Below, in pieces: positions 9,238-17,877 of a stretch of 64,000 nt of DNA (within the stretch, counting starts at the first letter, position 1; each line of letters opens with the position of its first letter). The notes under the pieces are model-generated. The model was not told the DNA's origin, searched no databases, and saw nothing but the letters and a program-made list of their open reading frames with translations. Position numbers and translations under genes: made by a program. Origin of the DNA: Litorivita sp040371945 (lineage in GTDB: Bacteria; Pseudomonadota; Alphaproteobacteria; Rhodobacterales; Rhodobacteraceae); the NCBI RefSeq assembly GCF_040371945.1, contig NZ_BAABWS010000001.1:930001-994000 (forward strand), given 5' to 3'.

Positions 9238-9948
9238 ATGAGCAAAACCCCGATCTGGAAAGCCATTGCCGAGGGGCTGCGCGGCGACATCGCGCGGCAC
9301 CATTACAAGGCGGGCGACAAGCTGCCGACCGAGGCCGAACTTGCCGCGCGCTACGGCGTCAACCGGCACACCGTGCGCCGCGCGCTCAAGGATCTGGCCG
9401 AGGCGGGCATGGTGCACGCGCGCCGCGGCGCGGGGGTTTTTGTCGCATTGGCCCCGACCGATTACCCCATTGGCCGCCGCGTGCGCTTCCACCAGAACCT
9501 GCGCAACGCGGGCCGCGCACCGGCCAAGGATATCTTGCATCTGACCACGCGCCTTGCCGACGCCGAAGAATGCGAGGCGCTGGACCTGCCGGAGGGCGCG
9601 ATGGTGCATGCCTATGAGGGGCTGTCCTTGGCGGACGCACAGCCCATCGCCCTGTTTCGCAGCGTCTTTCCCGCCGCGCGGCTCGAAGGGCTTTGCGAAG
9701 TGATCCGCGAGACGCGCTCGGTGACGGCAGCGCTCGAAGCCTGCGGCGTGCGCGATTACACACGCGCCTCGACCCGCCTCAACGCCGTCGGCGCGACGGC
9801 GGTGCAGGCGCTGCATCTGCGCCTGCGCGAGGGCGCGCCGCTCTTGCGCACGCAAAGCATCAATATCGACGCCGAGGGCACACCGGTCGAATACGGCCAT
9901 ACGTGGTTTTGCGGGGATCGCGTCACGCTGACGGTCGGCGAACTGTAG
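9238..9948 (+). CDS. phnF: PhnF, GntR/HutC-family regulator of phosphonate operon
   Basis: 236 aa. Residues about 5-70 form a winged helix-turn-helix (GDKLPTEAELAARYGVNRHT, then VRRALKDLAEAGMV). Residues 90-235 form the UTRA ligand-binding domain. It lies between the two phn operons and is divergent from phnG, so it probably represses them, with a phosphonate-derived effector expected but unknown. The 3' end converges on the hexapeptide transferase gene with a 23-base gap. Confidence 0.92.
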   Translation: MSKTPIWKAIAEGLRGDIARHHYKAGDKLPTEAELAARYGVNRHTVRRALKDLAEAGMVHARRGAGVFVALAPTDYPIGRRVRFHQNLRNAGRAPAKDILHLTTRLADAEECEALDLPEGAMVHAYEGLSLADAQPIALFRSVFPAARLEGLCEVIRETRSVTAALEACGVRDYTRASTRLNAVGATAVQALHLRLREGAPLLRTQSINIDAEGTPVEYGHTWFCGDRVTLTVGEL

Positions 9949-9971
9949 GCCGCGACAGGACAGAGCGCGCC

Positions 9972-10586
9972 CTATGCGTAGCGCTCCAAGAACGCCTCGG
10001 CCGTCAGGCTTCGAAACTCGTCAAGCGCCGCGCGCAGCCGCTCATGCGGCCAATCCCACCACGCCAATGCCATCAGCCGCGCCGCCGTATCCGCATCAAA
10101 ACGCCGGCGCAGGGGCACGGCCGGAATGCCCGCGACGATCATATAGGGCGGCACATCCTTGGTCACGATTGCCCCGCCCGCCACAACCGACCCGTGGCCA
10201 AGCATCACCTCGGGACGGATTTGCGCCCCGTGGCCGATCCATGTGTCATGACCGATGCGCGCACGGCGGCTGCGGCGGTGGGCAAACCATGCCTCGTCAT
10301 CATCCGCATCGTCAAAATAATCGGCAGAGCGGTAATGGAAGTGATGCAGGCTGGCCTTGTCCAGCGGATGGTCCGTCGCACCGATGCGCACGCAACTGGC
10401 GATATTGGAAAACTTGCCGATCTCGGCATTGGCGATATCCGCATAGCGGTCGCAATAGGAATAATCACCGATCACCGAATGAGCGATGCGGCTGGCTTGG
10501 CCGATCTCCACATAGCGGCCAAACTGCGTATCGGTGATCTGGCAATCGGGGTGCAAAAACGGTTTTTGCGCGTTCAAACGGGCCAT
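9972..10586 (-). CDS. Hexapeptide-repeat acyltransferase of phosphonate operons
   Basis: 204 aa. Left-handed beta-helix transferase with hexapeptide repeats (IGHDTWIGHGAQI, IAHSVIGDYSYCDRYADI). A family of such proteins is known only from phn loci and is thought to modify phosphonate pathway intermediates or aminophosphonates; the acceptor is unproven. ATG 10586 (MARLNAQKPFLHP) is chosen because family members begin close to this motif. An alternative ATG at 10604, overlapping phnE by 14 bases and preceded by AAGG, cannot be excluded. Confidence 0.82.
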   Translation of the reverse strand: MARLNAQKPFLHPDCQITDTQFGRYVEIGQASRIAHSVIGDYSYCDRYADIANAEIGKFSNIASCVRIGATDHPLDKASLHHFHYRSADYFDDADDDEAWFAHRRSRRARIGHDTWIGHGAQIRPEVMLGHGSVVAGGAIVTKDVPPYMIVAGIPAVPLRRRFDADTAARLMALAWWDWPHERLRAALDEFRSLTAEAFLERYA

Positions 10587-10590
10587 GGTC

Positions 10591-11904
10591 TTAGCGCCCT
10601 GCATCCGTGCCTTGGATTAGCTTGCGGCGCAGCCATCCCGACAGCGTGTCCATCACCATAACCATCGCGATGATCAAGAGGATGTAATAGGTCACCTCCT
10701 CCCAATCCTTTTGCGTGATGATCGCTTGGGTCAGCAAAAGGCCGATGCCGCCGCCGGTGATCGCGCCGATGATGGTGGCCGAACGGGTGTTGGATTCCAG
10801 ATAGTAAAGCACCTGCGACAACAGCACCGGCGTGATCTGCGACAACACGCCGAACCGGTAGCGTTGCAAAGGTTTGGCCCCCGTCGAGGCGACGCCTTCG
10901 ATCTGTTTTTCATCCACGTTTTCAAGCGCTTCCGAGAACATCTTCCCAAAGGATCCGGTATCGGTCAGCAAAATCGCCAAAGATCCGGTCAACGGCCCCG
11001 GACCGAAGGCGCGCGACAAAACGATGGTCCAGATCAACCCGTCCACCCCGCGCAGGAAATCGAACACCCGCCGCGCCGCAAAGCGCAGCGCGCCGAGCGG
11101 CGCGAAATTCTTGGCCGCCAGAAAGGCCAGAGGCAGCGCAATCATCGCCCCCCCGAAGGTGCCCAAAAAGGCCATCAAAACCGTTTCGACCAAGGCCCAA
11201 GCCACATCGCCGTGCCGCCACATCTTGTTGGTCCAAAAGGCGTTCCAAATCGCCCCCGCTTCGCCGTGCAGCGCGCGCGAGGCCAAAGCGCCCAATCCCA
11301 GCCCGTGATAGGGGCTGTCGAGCGTGAAGAAAAACAGCTCCCACCCCGCCGAATATTTGAACACTTCGGCGCGGTTGCGCGTGACGGTCAAGCGCCCCGC
11401 ATCGGTCACCACCATAAGGCGGTTTTTGGACGCGCTGATGAAATCTGGCAAAGGGCCATCGGGCAAAACCGCATTGACCCCGCCTGCCGCGGGCGCGGCG
11501 GAAATCACGCCGTAATCGGGCACCCTATAGGTGACGGCATCGCCAAAGGTGACGATATGGCCGCGCCCGAGATCAATCACCGTCTCCTCGCCCAAACGCA
11601 CCCAATCGGGCCCCTGCCCTTGTGAATAGCGGCCTTTGCGCTCGCCTTCGATGGCAATCTCGACCGCGCCGGAGCGGTTGTCGCGGCTGACGTGGGTTTT
11701 GTAGCTATAGGTGTCGGACAAGAGCGTTTTGGCATTGTTCACATTGACCCGCTCGCCAAGACCGGCCATGTCGAAGCTGATGAAAATATAGGTGAAATAG
11801 GCAAGGATCAGCGCAGGGATGGCCAGCGCCGTGATCCGTTTGCGCGTAAAAAGCGCAGCGGCCTGTGCCTGCATCCGGCCTTGGGGCATTGCTGTATCGC
11901 TCAT
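10591..11904 (-). CDS. phnE: PhnE-type phosphonate ABC permease, long form
   Basis: 437 aa. Membrane-spanning component of the PhnCDE importer. After the first membrane segment (about 25-45, ALAIPALILAYFTYIF) there is a periplasmic domain of roughly 170 residues, absent from the standard PhnE. The usual five or six segments follow, with the permease loop and the GAITGGGIGLLL ending. Alphaproteobacterial phn loci often carry such a long second permease. ATG 11904 overlaps the upstream phnE stop as ATGA. Confidence 0.9.
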   Translation of the reverse strand: MSDTAMPQGRMQAQAAALFTRKRITALAIPALILAYFTYIFISFDMAGLGERVNVNNAKTLLSDTYSYKTHVSRDNRSGAVEIAIEGERKGRYSQGQGPDWVRLGEETVIDLGRGHIVTFGDAVTYRVPDYGVISAAPAAGGVNAVLPDGPLPDFISASKNRLMVVTDAGRLTVTRNRAEVFKYSAGWELFFFTLDSPYHGLGLGALASRALHGEAGAIWNAFWTNKMWRHGDVAWALVETVLMAFLGTFGGAMIALPLAFLAAKNFAPLGALRFAARRVFDFLRGVDGLIWTIVLSRAFGPGPLTGSLAILLTDTGSFGKMFSEALENVDEKQIEGVASTGAKPLQRYRFGVLSQITPVLLSQVLYYLESNTRSATIIGAITGGGIGLLLTQAIITQKDWEEVTYYILLIIAMVMVMDTLSGWLRRKLIQGTDAGR

Positions 11905-12785
11905 GGGCGGACCTCGCGCAGTTTGCCGCCATGGGTCAGGCGGGCACGTGCCATGCTGGACATCTGGTCGACCACCACAATGGTCGCGAACAGCAACAAG
12001 AAGATCGCGGCGGCCTCGTCGAATTTGCCCTGCCCCCAGCTCATCGTGTTGCGCAAATCGTAACCAATGCCGCCTGCGCCGACGAAGCCGAGGATGGCCG
12101 AGGCGCGGATGTTGATCTCGAAGCGCAAGAGCGCGTAGCTGAGGTAATTGGGCGCGACCTGCGGCACCACGCCAAGCATCATCCGCTGCGCCCAATTGGC
12201 CCCCACCGAGGCCAGCCCCTCGACGGGTTTGAGCGCGCTGTTTTCATTGACCTCGGAGAACAGTTTGCCCAAGGCGCCGACCGTATGCAGGGCGATGGCG
12301 ATCATCGCGGGCACCGGTCCGCCGCCGAGCAGGAAAATCAAGATCAGCGCCACAACGATCTCGGGCAGGGCGCGCAAAATATCCAAAACGCGGCGCAGCG
12401 GCCCCACCAGCCATGGCACCGGCGCCAGCCCGCGCGTCACCAAAAGCGACATCACCAATCCGATCATCGCGCCGAGCAAGGTCGAAGCGGCGGCAATATT
12501 GACCGTCTCGACCAGCGAGGGCAGGTATTTGACAAAATATCCCGGAAGCAAATGCGCCCGTTCGACCGCCTCGCGCACCACATCCGCCGGAAATCCGAGG
12601 ATATTGGGCAACCCTTGCCAAAACCCGCCTGCGTTGCGATCGTCTGCGGTGCGAAACCCGCCGACCATCAGGGCGATGAACACCACGATCAACACCGTGT
12701 TGAGCACCCTCTTGCGGCGCGTTTGCGCCATATAGGCCTCTTTGAGCATCGCCGTTTCACCGGCGCCGTCGGTCATCTGTTGCAT
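11901..12785 (-). CDS. phnE: PhnE phosphonate ABC permease, standard form
   Basis: 294 aa. Inner-membrane permease pairing with the long PhnE downstream, presumably as a heterodimer. The family region FVGAGGIGYDLRNTM and the permease loop ENSALKPVEGLASVGAN are visible. ATG 12785 (MQQMTDGAG) is preferred over the further upstream ATG 12842 because it has AAGGAAAG a few bases before it. The gap to phnD contains a hairpin. Confidence 0.92.
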   Translation of the reverse strand: MQQMTDGAGETAMLKEAYMAQTRRKRVLNTVLIVVFIALMVGGFRTADDRNAGGFWQGLPNILGFPADVVREAVERAHLLPGYFVKYLPSLVETVNIAAASTLLGAMIGLVMSLLVTRGLAPVPWLVGPLRRVLDILRALPEIVVALILIFLLGGGPVPAMIAIALHTVGALGKLFSEVNENSALKPVEGLASVGANWAQRMMLGVVPQVAPNYLSYALLRFEINIRASAILGFVGAGGIGYDLRNTMSWGQGKFDEAAAIFLLLFATIVVVDQMSSMARARLTHGGKLREVRP

Positions 12786-12806
12786 TCGCTTTCCTTGCAA
12801 AATTAC

Positions 12807-12830
12807 AGGCCCCGCGCGGATGCGGGACCT
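12807..12830 (-). terminator. Hairpin between phnD and phnE
   Basis: Near-perfect inverted repeat on the minus strand (AGGTCCCGC, short loop, GCGGGGCCT). Only a weak T-rich tail (GTAATTTTGC) follows. It sits right after the binding-protein gene, where such stems often stabilise or partly terminate the message so that more binding protein than permease is made. That role is inferred. Confidence 0.45.
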
Positions 12831-12854
12831 GCAGAACGTCATGAAATCAATCTC

Positions 12855-13766
12855 TTAGTTCGATTTCGCCTTGCGTGCCTCGATGATCGAGACATAGGCG
12901 TCATGGTTGATCGGGTCGAAGCCGAGGCTCTCGCCCGCCGCCATGCCATAGGCGCATTCGGGATCGGCTTCATACATGCCGTCGACCAAGGCGATCATCT
13001 TGTCCTTGACCTCTTGGGGCAGGTCCTTGCGCAAAACAACGGGGCCTTCGGGGATCGGTTTGGAGCGCCAGATTTCCACCAGATCGTTCATATCGACGAG
13101 CCCCGCATCCACAGCCTTGCGCAGCGCGCCGGAGTTGTAACCGTCTTCCCAATTGCCCTGCCCGTCGGCCCATGTCACGCCGCCATCGATATCGCCGTTG
13201 TTGACCGCAACGATGGTCTGCTCGTGGCCGCCGGTGAATTTCACCTCGCCGAAATACTTGCCCGTCTCCATGCTCACCCCGTCCTTGTATTGCGGGATTT
13301 CGATGGAGGGGATCAAATAGCCCGAGGTGGAATTGGGATCGCCAAAGCCGAACACCTTGCCTTGCATATCGTCGAGCGATGCGACGCCGCTGTCTTTGCG
13401 GGCAAAGCCGATGGAGTGATAGCCGTAAGAGCCGTCCAGATTGATTTTGACCAAGACCGGCTCGACCGCATCGGGGTTTTGGATGAACACCGCCGCATAG
13501 CCCGACGCGCCAAGCCACGCCATATCAAGCGTGCCGCCCAACAGGCCTTGGATCACGCCGTTATAATCGGCAGGGGCAAAAAGCTTGGTCTCGACCCCGA
13601 GCAACTCTTCGGTCTGCGCGCGCAGGCATTCGTTCGAATTCATCCGGTCTTGGGCGTTCTCGCCGCCCAAAAGGCCGATGCGGAATTCGGTGATCGCGTG
13701 GCCCTCGGCCGTGACGCTACCGGCCAAAGTGGTGGTTGCAAGGGCTGCTGCCATCAAGGTTTTCAT
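12855..13766 (-). CDS. phnD: PhnD, periplasmic phosphonate-binding protein
   Basis: 303 aa. Captures phosphonates for the PhnCE importer. A Sec signal peptide (MKTLMAAALATTTLAGSVTA, cleavage after about residue 20) is followed by a type II binding fold with the motifs LGASGYAAV and DPNSTSGYLIPS, typical of PhnD. ATG 13766 starts the signal peptide cleanly; an upstream ATG at 13784 would add six residues (MREKTP). It lies between phnC and phnE in one operon. Confidence 0.93.
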   Translation of the reverse strand: MKTLMAAALATTTLAGSVTAEGHAITEFRIGLLGGENAQDRMNSNECLRAQTEELLGVETKLFAPADYNGVIQGLLGGTLDMAWLGASGYAAVFIQNPDAVEPVLVKINLDGSYGYHSIGFARKDSGVASLDDMQGKVFGFGDPNSTSGYLIPSIEIPQYKDGVSMETGKYFGEVKFTGGHEQTIVAVNNGDIDGGVTWADGQGNWEDGYNSGALRKAVDAGLVDMNDLVEIWRSKPIPEGPVVLRKDLPQEVKDKMIALVDGMYEADPECAYGMAAGESLGFDPINHDAYVSIIEARKAKSN

Positions 13767-13818
13767 GGGTGTTTTCTCTCTCATGCTAGGGGCGCCGGCA
13801 CCGGCGACCGTGGGACAA

Positions 13819-14631
13819 TCAAAAAGCCGCAACGCCTTCGCGCGCGGCCTTATCAAGGGTTTCGATTTCGGTGGATGTGGCGGCCTCGCTAAAGGAGGCA
13901 TCGGCGCCATAGATATCGCGCGCCACACCAGTGGTCAGCTGGGCAGGCGTGCCGTCAAACACGATGCGCCCGTCGCGCATGCCGATCACGCGGTCGCAAT
14001 AGCGCCGCGCCGTATCGAGCGTGTGCAGATTGGCAATCACCATCCGCCCGTCCTCTTCATGGATCCGGCGCAGCGATTGCATCACGATCTGCGCATTCAT
14101 CGGGTCCAGCGAGGCAATCGGCTCGTCGGCCAGAATGATCTGCGGGTCCTGCATCAGGGCGCGCGCTATGGCCACGCGCTGCTGCTGCCCGCCCGACAGG
14201 GCCTCGGCGCGTTTGGGTGCGTGCTGCGCAATGCCGAGCCGGTCGAGAATATCAATCGCCCGCTCGATATCGGTCTTTGGGTAGAGATTGAACATCGTCG
14301 CGACGGTCGAGCGCCGGTTCAGCGTGCCGTGCAGGACATTCGACACCACATCCATACGCGGCACCAGATTGAACTGTTGGAAAATCATCGCGCATTGCGA
14401 TTGCCAGCGCCGCTTGGCCGCGCCCTTGAGGGCGGTCACATCGCAGTCGTCAAACCGGATCTGCCCCGAGGTTGCGGGCGTGAGGCAATTGAGCATCCGC
14501 AGCAGGGTCGATTTGCCCGCGCCCGAGCGTCCGATCACGCCGATCATCATCGGGCGTTCGACGGTGATATTGGCCTTGTCCACGGCAATATTGCCGCCAA
14601 AGGATTTGGTCAGATCGGTCAGTGTCAGCAT
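13819..14631 (-). CDS. phnC: PhnC, phosphonate ABC transporter ATPase
   Basis: 270 aa. Drives phosphonate import. Walker A is GRSGAGKST, the signature LSGGQQQRVAIARA and Walker B ILADEPIASLDP. First gene of phnC-D-E-E-transferase. No clear Pho box was found in the 110 bases upstream; GTCATGAAAACTTCGCAAAA on the minus strand there is only weakly similar. Confidence 0.93.
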   Translation of the reverse strand: MLTLTDLTKSFGGNIAVDKANITVERPMMIGVIGRSGAGKSTLLRMLNCLTPATSGQIRFDDCDVTALKGAAKRRWQSQCAMIFQQFNLVPRMDVVSNVLHGTLNRRSTVATMFNLYPKTDIERAIDILDRLGIAQHAPKRAEALSGGQQQRVAIARALMQDPQIILADEPIASLDPMNAQIVMQSLRRIHEEDGRMVIANLHTLDTARRYCDRVIGMRDGRIVFDGTPAQLTTGVARDIYGADASFSEAATSTEIETLDKAAREGVAAF

Positions 14632-14742
14632 ATCGCCCCCATAGGTGTTGGGGGGCGTATAGCGGCCCGCTGGAATCAGTTTCTTTTCAGTTTTGCGAAG
14701 TTTTCATGACGCCATGCATCGGGTCCGCGCGGCGCGGCGCGC

Positions 14743-15210
14743 TTATGTCACGTGATAGACGTCGATCACAACCACGCCCCCGCGCGGCGCGATCGAGCAT
14801 ACAAACAACGCCTCGGACAGCCAGCGATGCGGCCCATGCGGCGCATCGAACACCGGCGCGGCGCGCATGTAATACTCATCCGGCGCCACCGCATCTCCGG
14901 CCCGCAGCCGCGCACGCACCGCATCGGAGGACACCCGCAGCCCCTTGTTCACCACATAGATCAAAGTGCCATCCTCGGCCTCGATACTATAGTGCGCCTC
15001 GATGCGGCTGGTGCCGTCCGGCTCGATCACCGGCCAGTCGGACCCGCCCGCCAACACCTGCCCCGTAAGGCGGGGGCCATGGACACGCCCGCCGGTGATC
15101 GGGATATGCAGCCGCTCGCCGTGGGGCGCGGCGCCCGCCGAACGCGGCGTGTCGATCTCGGCCTCGATGGTAAAGACCGGCTCGAGCGCGGGGCGCACGG
15201 GCGCGCTCAT
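14743..15210 (-). CDS. DUF3237 family protein
   Basis: 155 aa. Single small beta-barrel domain of unknown biochemical role (VFTIEAEID near the start, RIEAHYSIEAEDG in the middle, and an EYYMRAAPVFD segment typical of the family). Some members occur beside catabolic esterases or dehydrogenases. ATG 15210 overlaps the stop of the upstream esterase by 4 bases, so the pair is probably co-translated. Confidence 0.82.
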   Translation of the reverse strand: MSAPVRPALEPVFTIEAEIDTPRSAGAAPHGERLHIPITGGRVHGPRLTGQVLAGGSDWPVIEPDGTSRIEAHYSIEAEDGTLIYVVNKGLRVSSDAVRARLRAGDAVAPDEYYMRAAPVFDAPHGPHRWLSEALFVCSIAPRGGVVVIDVYHVT

Positions 15211-16154
15211 AGCGCCGCCAGCCATGCGCACATGGCGCGCAATTTGGCCTGCGACGCGTCGCAATATTCCATCGCCCGCAAATAGCCATGGATCAACCCC
15301 GCGCCCTCGTCGATCTCGACCGCGACCCCTGCGGCGCGCAGCTTCTCGCCATAGACCAGACCGCTGTCGCGCAGCGGATCATATTGCGCCACGGCAATAA
15401 ACGCGGACGCAAGGCCGCTGTGATCGGCCGCGACATAGGGCGCAACGCGCGGGTCAGTCGCAAGCAGATGCTCGTTTTCGGCCCCGCCCACGAGCATACG
15501 GTTCACCATCGGCATGCCCTTGGTTTGCAACAACGGCGCCTCGGCGTTCTCGATCATCGACGGGCGCGTGAGATCGAATTCGGTGCAAGGGTAGACCAGA
15601 AGCTGCCCCAAAAACCCGAAATCCTTCATCGCCAGCGCTGCCGCCGCCGCCAGATTGCCCCCCGCGCTATCCCCGCCGATGGCGATGCGGGCCGGATCAA
15701 TCCCCAGCTGCGCGGCATTCTCGCGGCACCAAAGCGCCACATCACACATCTGGTTGAAGGCGGCCGGAAACACATGCTCGGGGCAGAGCGCATAATCGAC
15801 GCTGACCACCGTTTGTTTGTTCCACGAGGCGATGCGCGCGGTGATATCCGCATGGGTTTCGGGCGATCCTTGCATGAAGGCGCCGCCATGGGCGTAGATC
15901 AGACAATCCTGCGCGCCGGTATTTGCACCCGCATCCGCGCCCGTATACCGAAACACCCGCACACGCAGCCGCCCTGCTTCGCTCTCGATCCAATGCTGCG
16001 CGCTTTGGTCCACATCTTGCGGCGCAGGCAGCGCCATATTGGTCGCGACACTCTCGAAATGCGCGCGCCGGTCCTGCGCGCTGGCGCCCTGCTTGAGCGT
16101 CGCCCATTGGGCCGACCATTCGGCCATGAAATCATTGATCTGCGGGTTGAGCAT
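15207..16154 (-). CDS. Alpha/beta hydrolase, HSL-type esterase
   Basis: 315 aa. Cytosolic carboxylesterase of the hormone-sensitive lipase family. The oxyanion motif HGGA is at residues 89-92 and the nucleophile elbow GDSAG at 161-165 (S163). Asp and His of the triad are likely in the DPLRD and GLIHGYL segments. No signal peptide is present. Being beside a quinate/shikimate dehydrogenase and a TRAP importer suggests hydrolysis of an imported ester; this is inference. Confidence 0.88.
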   Translation of the reverse strand: MLNPQINDFMAEWSAQWATLKQGASAQDRRAHFESVATNMALPAPQDVDQSAQHWIESEAGRLRVRVFRYTGADAGANTGAQDCLIYAHGGAFMQGSPETHADITARIASWNKQTVVSVDYALCPEHVFPAAFNQMCDVALWCRENAAQLGIDPARIAIGGDSAGGNLAAAAALAMKDFGFLGQLLVYPCTEFDLTRPSMIENAEAPLLQTKGMPMVNRMLVGGAENEHLLATDPRVAPYVAADHSGLASAFIAVAQYDPLRDSGLVYGEKLRAAGVAVEIDEGAGLIHGYLRAMEYCDASQAKLRAMCAWLAAL

Positions 16155-16157
16155 CTT

Positions 16158-16850
16158 TTACCTCTTGAGGACATCGCCAAGGATCATCGCCACCGCGCGA
16201 TCACGCAGCCGCTTTTGCCCCTCGCGGGTGTAAACGGATGCGCCGAACAGCGCCGAAAACGTCGGCTTGTTCGACACGTTGAAAAACGACAAGGCCGAGA
16301 TTTGCCAGTGCAATTCGGTCGCATCCACATCGGCGCGAAAATCACCTGAGGCCGTGCCCCGCGCGATCAGATCGGACAGACGCGAAATCGCCCCTTCGTT
16401 CAGATCGCGGATCAGCTTGGAGTGGCGCAGGTAATCGGCGTGGTGGATGTTCTCGATCATCACCATGCGAATGAAATCGGGATTTTTGCGGTGATGATCA
16501 AAGGTGAAAGCGACCAGAGCTTCCAATGCCGCGCGCGGCTCCAGCGCATCCAGATCGAGCTTGCGCTCGCCGTCGCGGACCTTGGCATAGGCCGCTTCGA
16601 GCGCCCGCGCGTAAAGCCCTTCCTTATCGCCGAAGTAGTAATAGATCATCCGCTTCGAGGTCGCGGTCTTGGCCGAAATGTCGTCAATTTTGGCCCCCGA
16701 CAACCCGCTGCGCGCAAACTCCGCCACCGCCGAATTCAAGATATCGCGCCGCACGCGGTCGGGATCCTGCCGCCACAGGCCTTTGGTTTTTGCATTTTCT
16801 TTCAATGGTCTAACCACGTATTTTCGCCTTGGTTCCTGTCTGGGTAGCAT
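16158..16850 (-). CDS. TetR family regulator
   Basis: 230 aa. The N-terminal helix-turn-helix spans about residues 30-80 (ILNSAVAEFARSGLSGAKID, then KRMIYYYFGDKEGLYARAL). The C-terminal ligand and dimer domain has a TetR_C pattern. It starts an operon with the esterase (3-base gap) and DUF3237 gene and is divergent from the dehydrogenase-TRAP operon, so it probably controls both. GTG 16817, with AAGGCG ahead of it, is an alternative start that would shorten the protein by 11 residues. Confidence 0.88.
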   Translation of the reverse strand: MLPRQEPRRKYVVRPLKENAKTKGLWRQDPDRVRRDILNSAVAEFARSGLSGAKIDDISAKTATSKRMIYYYFGDKEGLYARALEAAYAKVRDGERKLDLDALEPRAALEALVAFTFDHHRKNPDFIRMVMIENIHHADYLRHSKLIRDLNEGAISRLSDLIARGTASGDFRADVDATELHWQISALSFFNVSNKPTFSALFGASVYTREGQKRLRDRAVAMILGDVLKR

Positions 16851-16855
16851 GATTG

Positions 16856-16877
16856 CTTTTAAACGAGAAGTTAAAAG
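16856..16877. promoter_or_regulatory. Inverted repeat, candidate TetR operator
   Basis: CTTTTAA-N8-TTAAAAG, perfect 7-base arms, in the gap between the TetR gene and the dehydrogenase gene. A possible -35 (TTGACG, 16881-16886) for the plus-strand operon follows immediately. The size and place suit a TetR dimer site blocking both promoters. Confidence 0.4.
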
Positions 16878-16956
16878 TGGTTGACGAATTTAACCGTCCG
16901 TTACATTTTGACGCAGGTTCGGGCGACTCGCTCGGATCAAGGGAGGATTGCACCAC

Positions 16957-17835
16957 ATGGCCACGGGCCCCGATCAAAACTGCGCCCCGATTGCGCCCGA
17001 AACCCGCCTGCGCCAAGTGCGCGTCGGCTTGGCCGGACGGGGCATCCAGTTGTCGCGCACACCGGCCATGCATATCGCCGAAGGGCGCGCGCATGGGCTG
17101 GACTACCGCTATGATCTGCTCGACCCCGACGCGATGGAGGGCGCGCCCAGCCTGCGCCAGATCATCGAGACCGCCGAGGCCGAAGGCTTTGCGGGTCTCA
17201 ACGTCACCTTCCCCTTCAAACGCGAGGTGATCGCGCTGCTCGATGATCTGTCGTCTGCCGCGCAAAAGGTCGGCGCGGTCAATACCGTTGTCTTTGCCAA
17301 TGGCAAACGGCGCGGGCACAACACCGATTTTTGGGGCTTTGCCGAAAGCCTGCGCCGAGGCCTGCCCGATGCGCCGCGCGCTTGCGCGCTGCTCTTGGGG
17401 GCGGGCGGTGCAGGCGGCGCGGTGGCCCATGCCTTGCGCGATGTCGGCGTGGCCGATCTGATGATTTTCGATCAATCCGCCGAGGCCGCAGGGAATTTGG
17501 CCGATGCGGTTGGCGGGCGCGCGGTCAGCGATCTTGAAGCGGCGGCGCGCATGGCCGACGGCATCGTCAACGCCACCCCCATGGGCATGGCCAAATTGCC
17601 CGGAACCGCGATCGACACGGCGCTGCTCGCACCGCGCCATTGGGTCGCCGATATCGTCTATTTCCCGCGCGAAACCGCGCTTTTGGCCCATGCGCGCGCC
17701 AAAGGATGCCGCGTTCTGGACGGCTCGGGCATGGCGGTGTTCCAAGCGGTGCGCGCTTTTGAGCTTTTTACCGGTCTGCAGCCTGACGCCGCACGTATGC
17801 GCGCCACTTTCGAGACCCTCAACGAGACGAATTGA
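16957..17835 (+). CDS. Quinate/shikimate dehydrogenase (AroE/QsuD-like)
   Basis: 292 aa. NAD(P)-dependent oxidation of quinate or shikimate to the 3-dehydro acid. The substrate loop reads GIQLSRTPAMH, the variant I associate with catabolic QsuD-type enzymes rather than biosynthetic AroE. The catalytic Lys is in NVTFPFK (K88) and the Asp in NTD (D124). The Rossmann motif LLGAGGAGGAV lies at about 146-156, and NATPMGM follows. ATG 16957 is about nine bases after GGGAGG; a TTG at 16948 is in frame. It leads a TRAP operon, which suggests catabolism of an imported substrate. Confidence 0.85.
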   Translation: MATGPDQNCAPIAPETRLRQVRVGLAGRGIQLSRTPAMHIAEGRAHGLDYRYDLLDPDAMEGAPSLRQIIETAEAEGFAGLNVTFPFKREVIALLDDLSSAAQKVGAVNTVVFANGKRRGHNTDFWGFAESLRRGLPDAPRACALLLGAGGAGGAVAHALRDVGVADLMIFDQSAEAAGNLADAVGGRAVSDLEAAARMADGIVNATPMGMAKLPGTAIDTALLAPRHWVADIVYFPRETALLAHARAKGCRVLDGSGMAVFQAVRAFELFTGLQPDAARMRATFETLNETN

Positions 17836-17877
17836 ACGAAAAACTGAACAAGACGAGACGCTTAAGGGAGGACTACC

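Noticed and set aside
11865..13892. Open frame of 675 codons on the plus strand over phnE-phnD
   Set aside because: It is antisense to well-supported phnE and phnD genes; high GC makes long shadow frames. Its His/Arg/Asp-rich text shows no domain.
14632..14742. Pho box before phnC
   Set aside because: A GTCATGAAAACTTCGCAAAA segment on the minus strand is weakly similar, but two clear CTGTCAT-like halves at the right spacing are missing.
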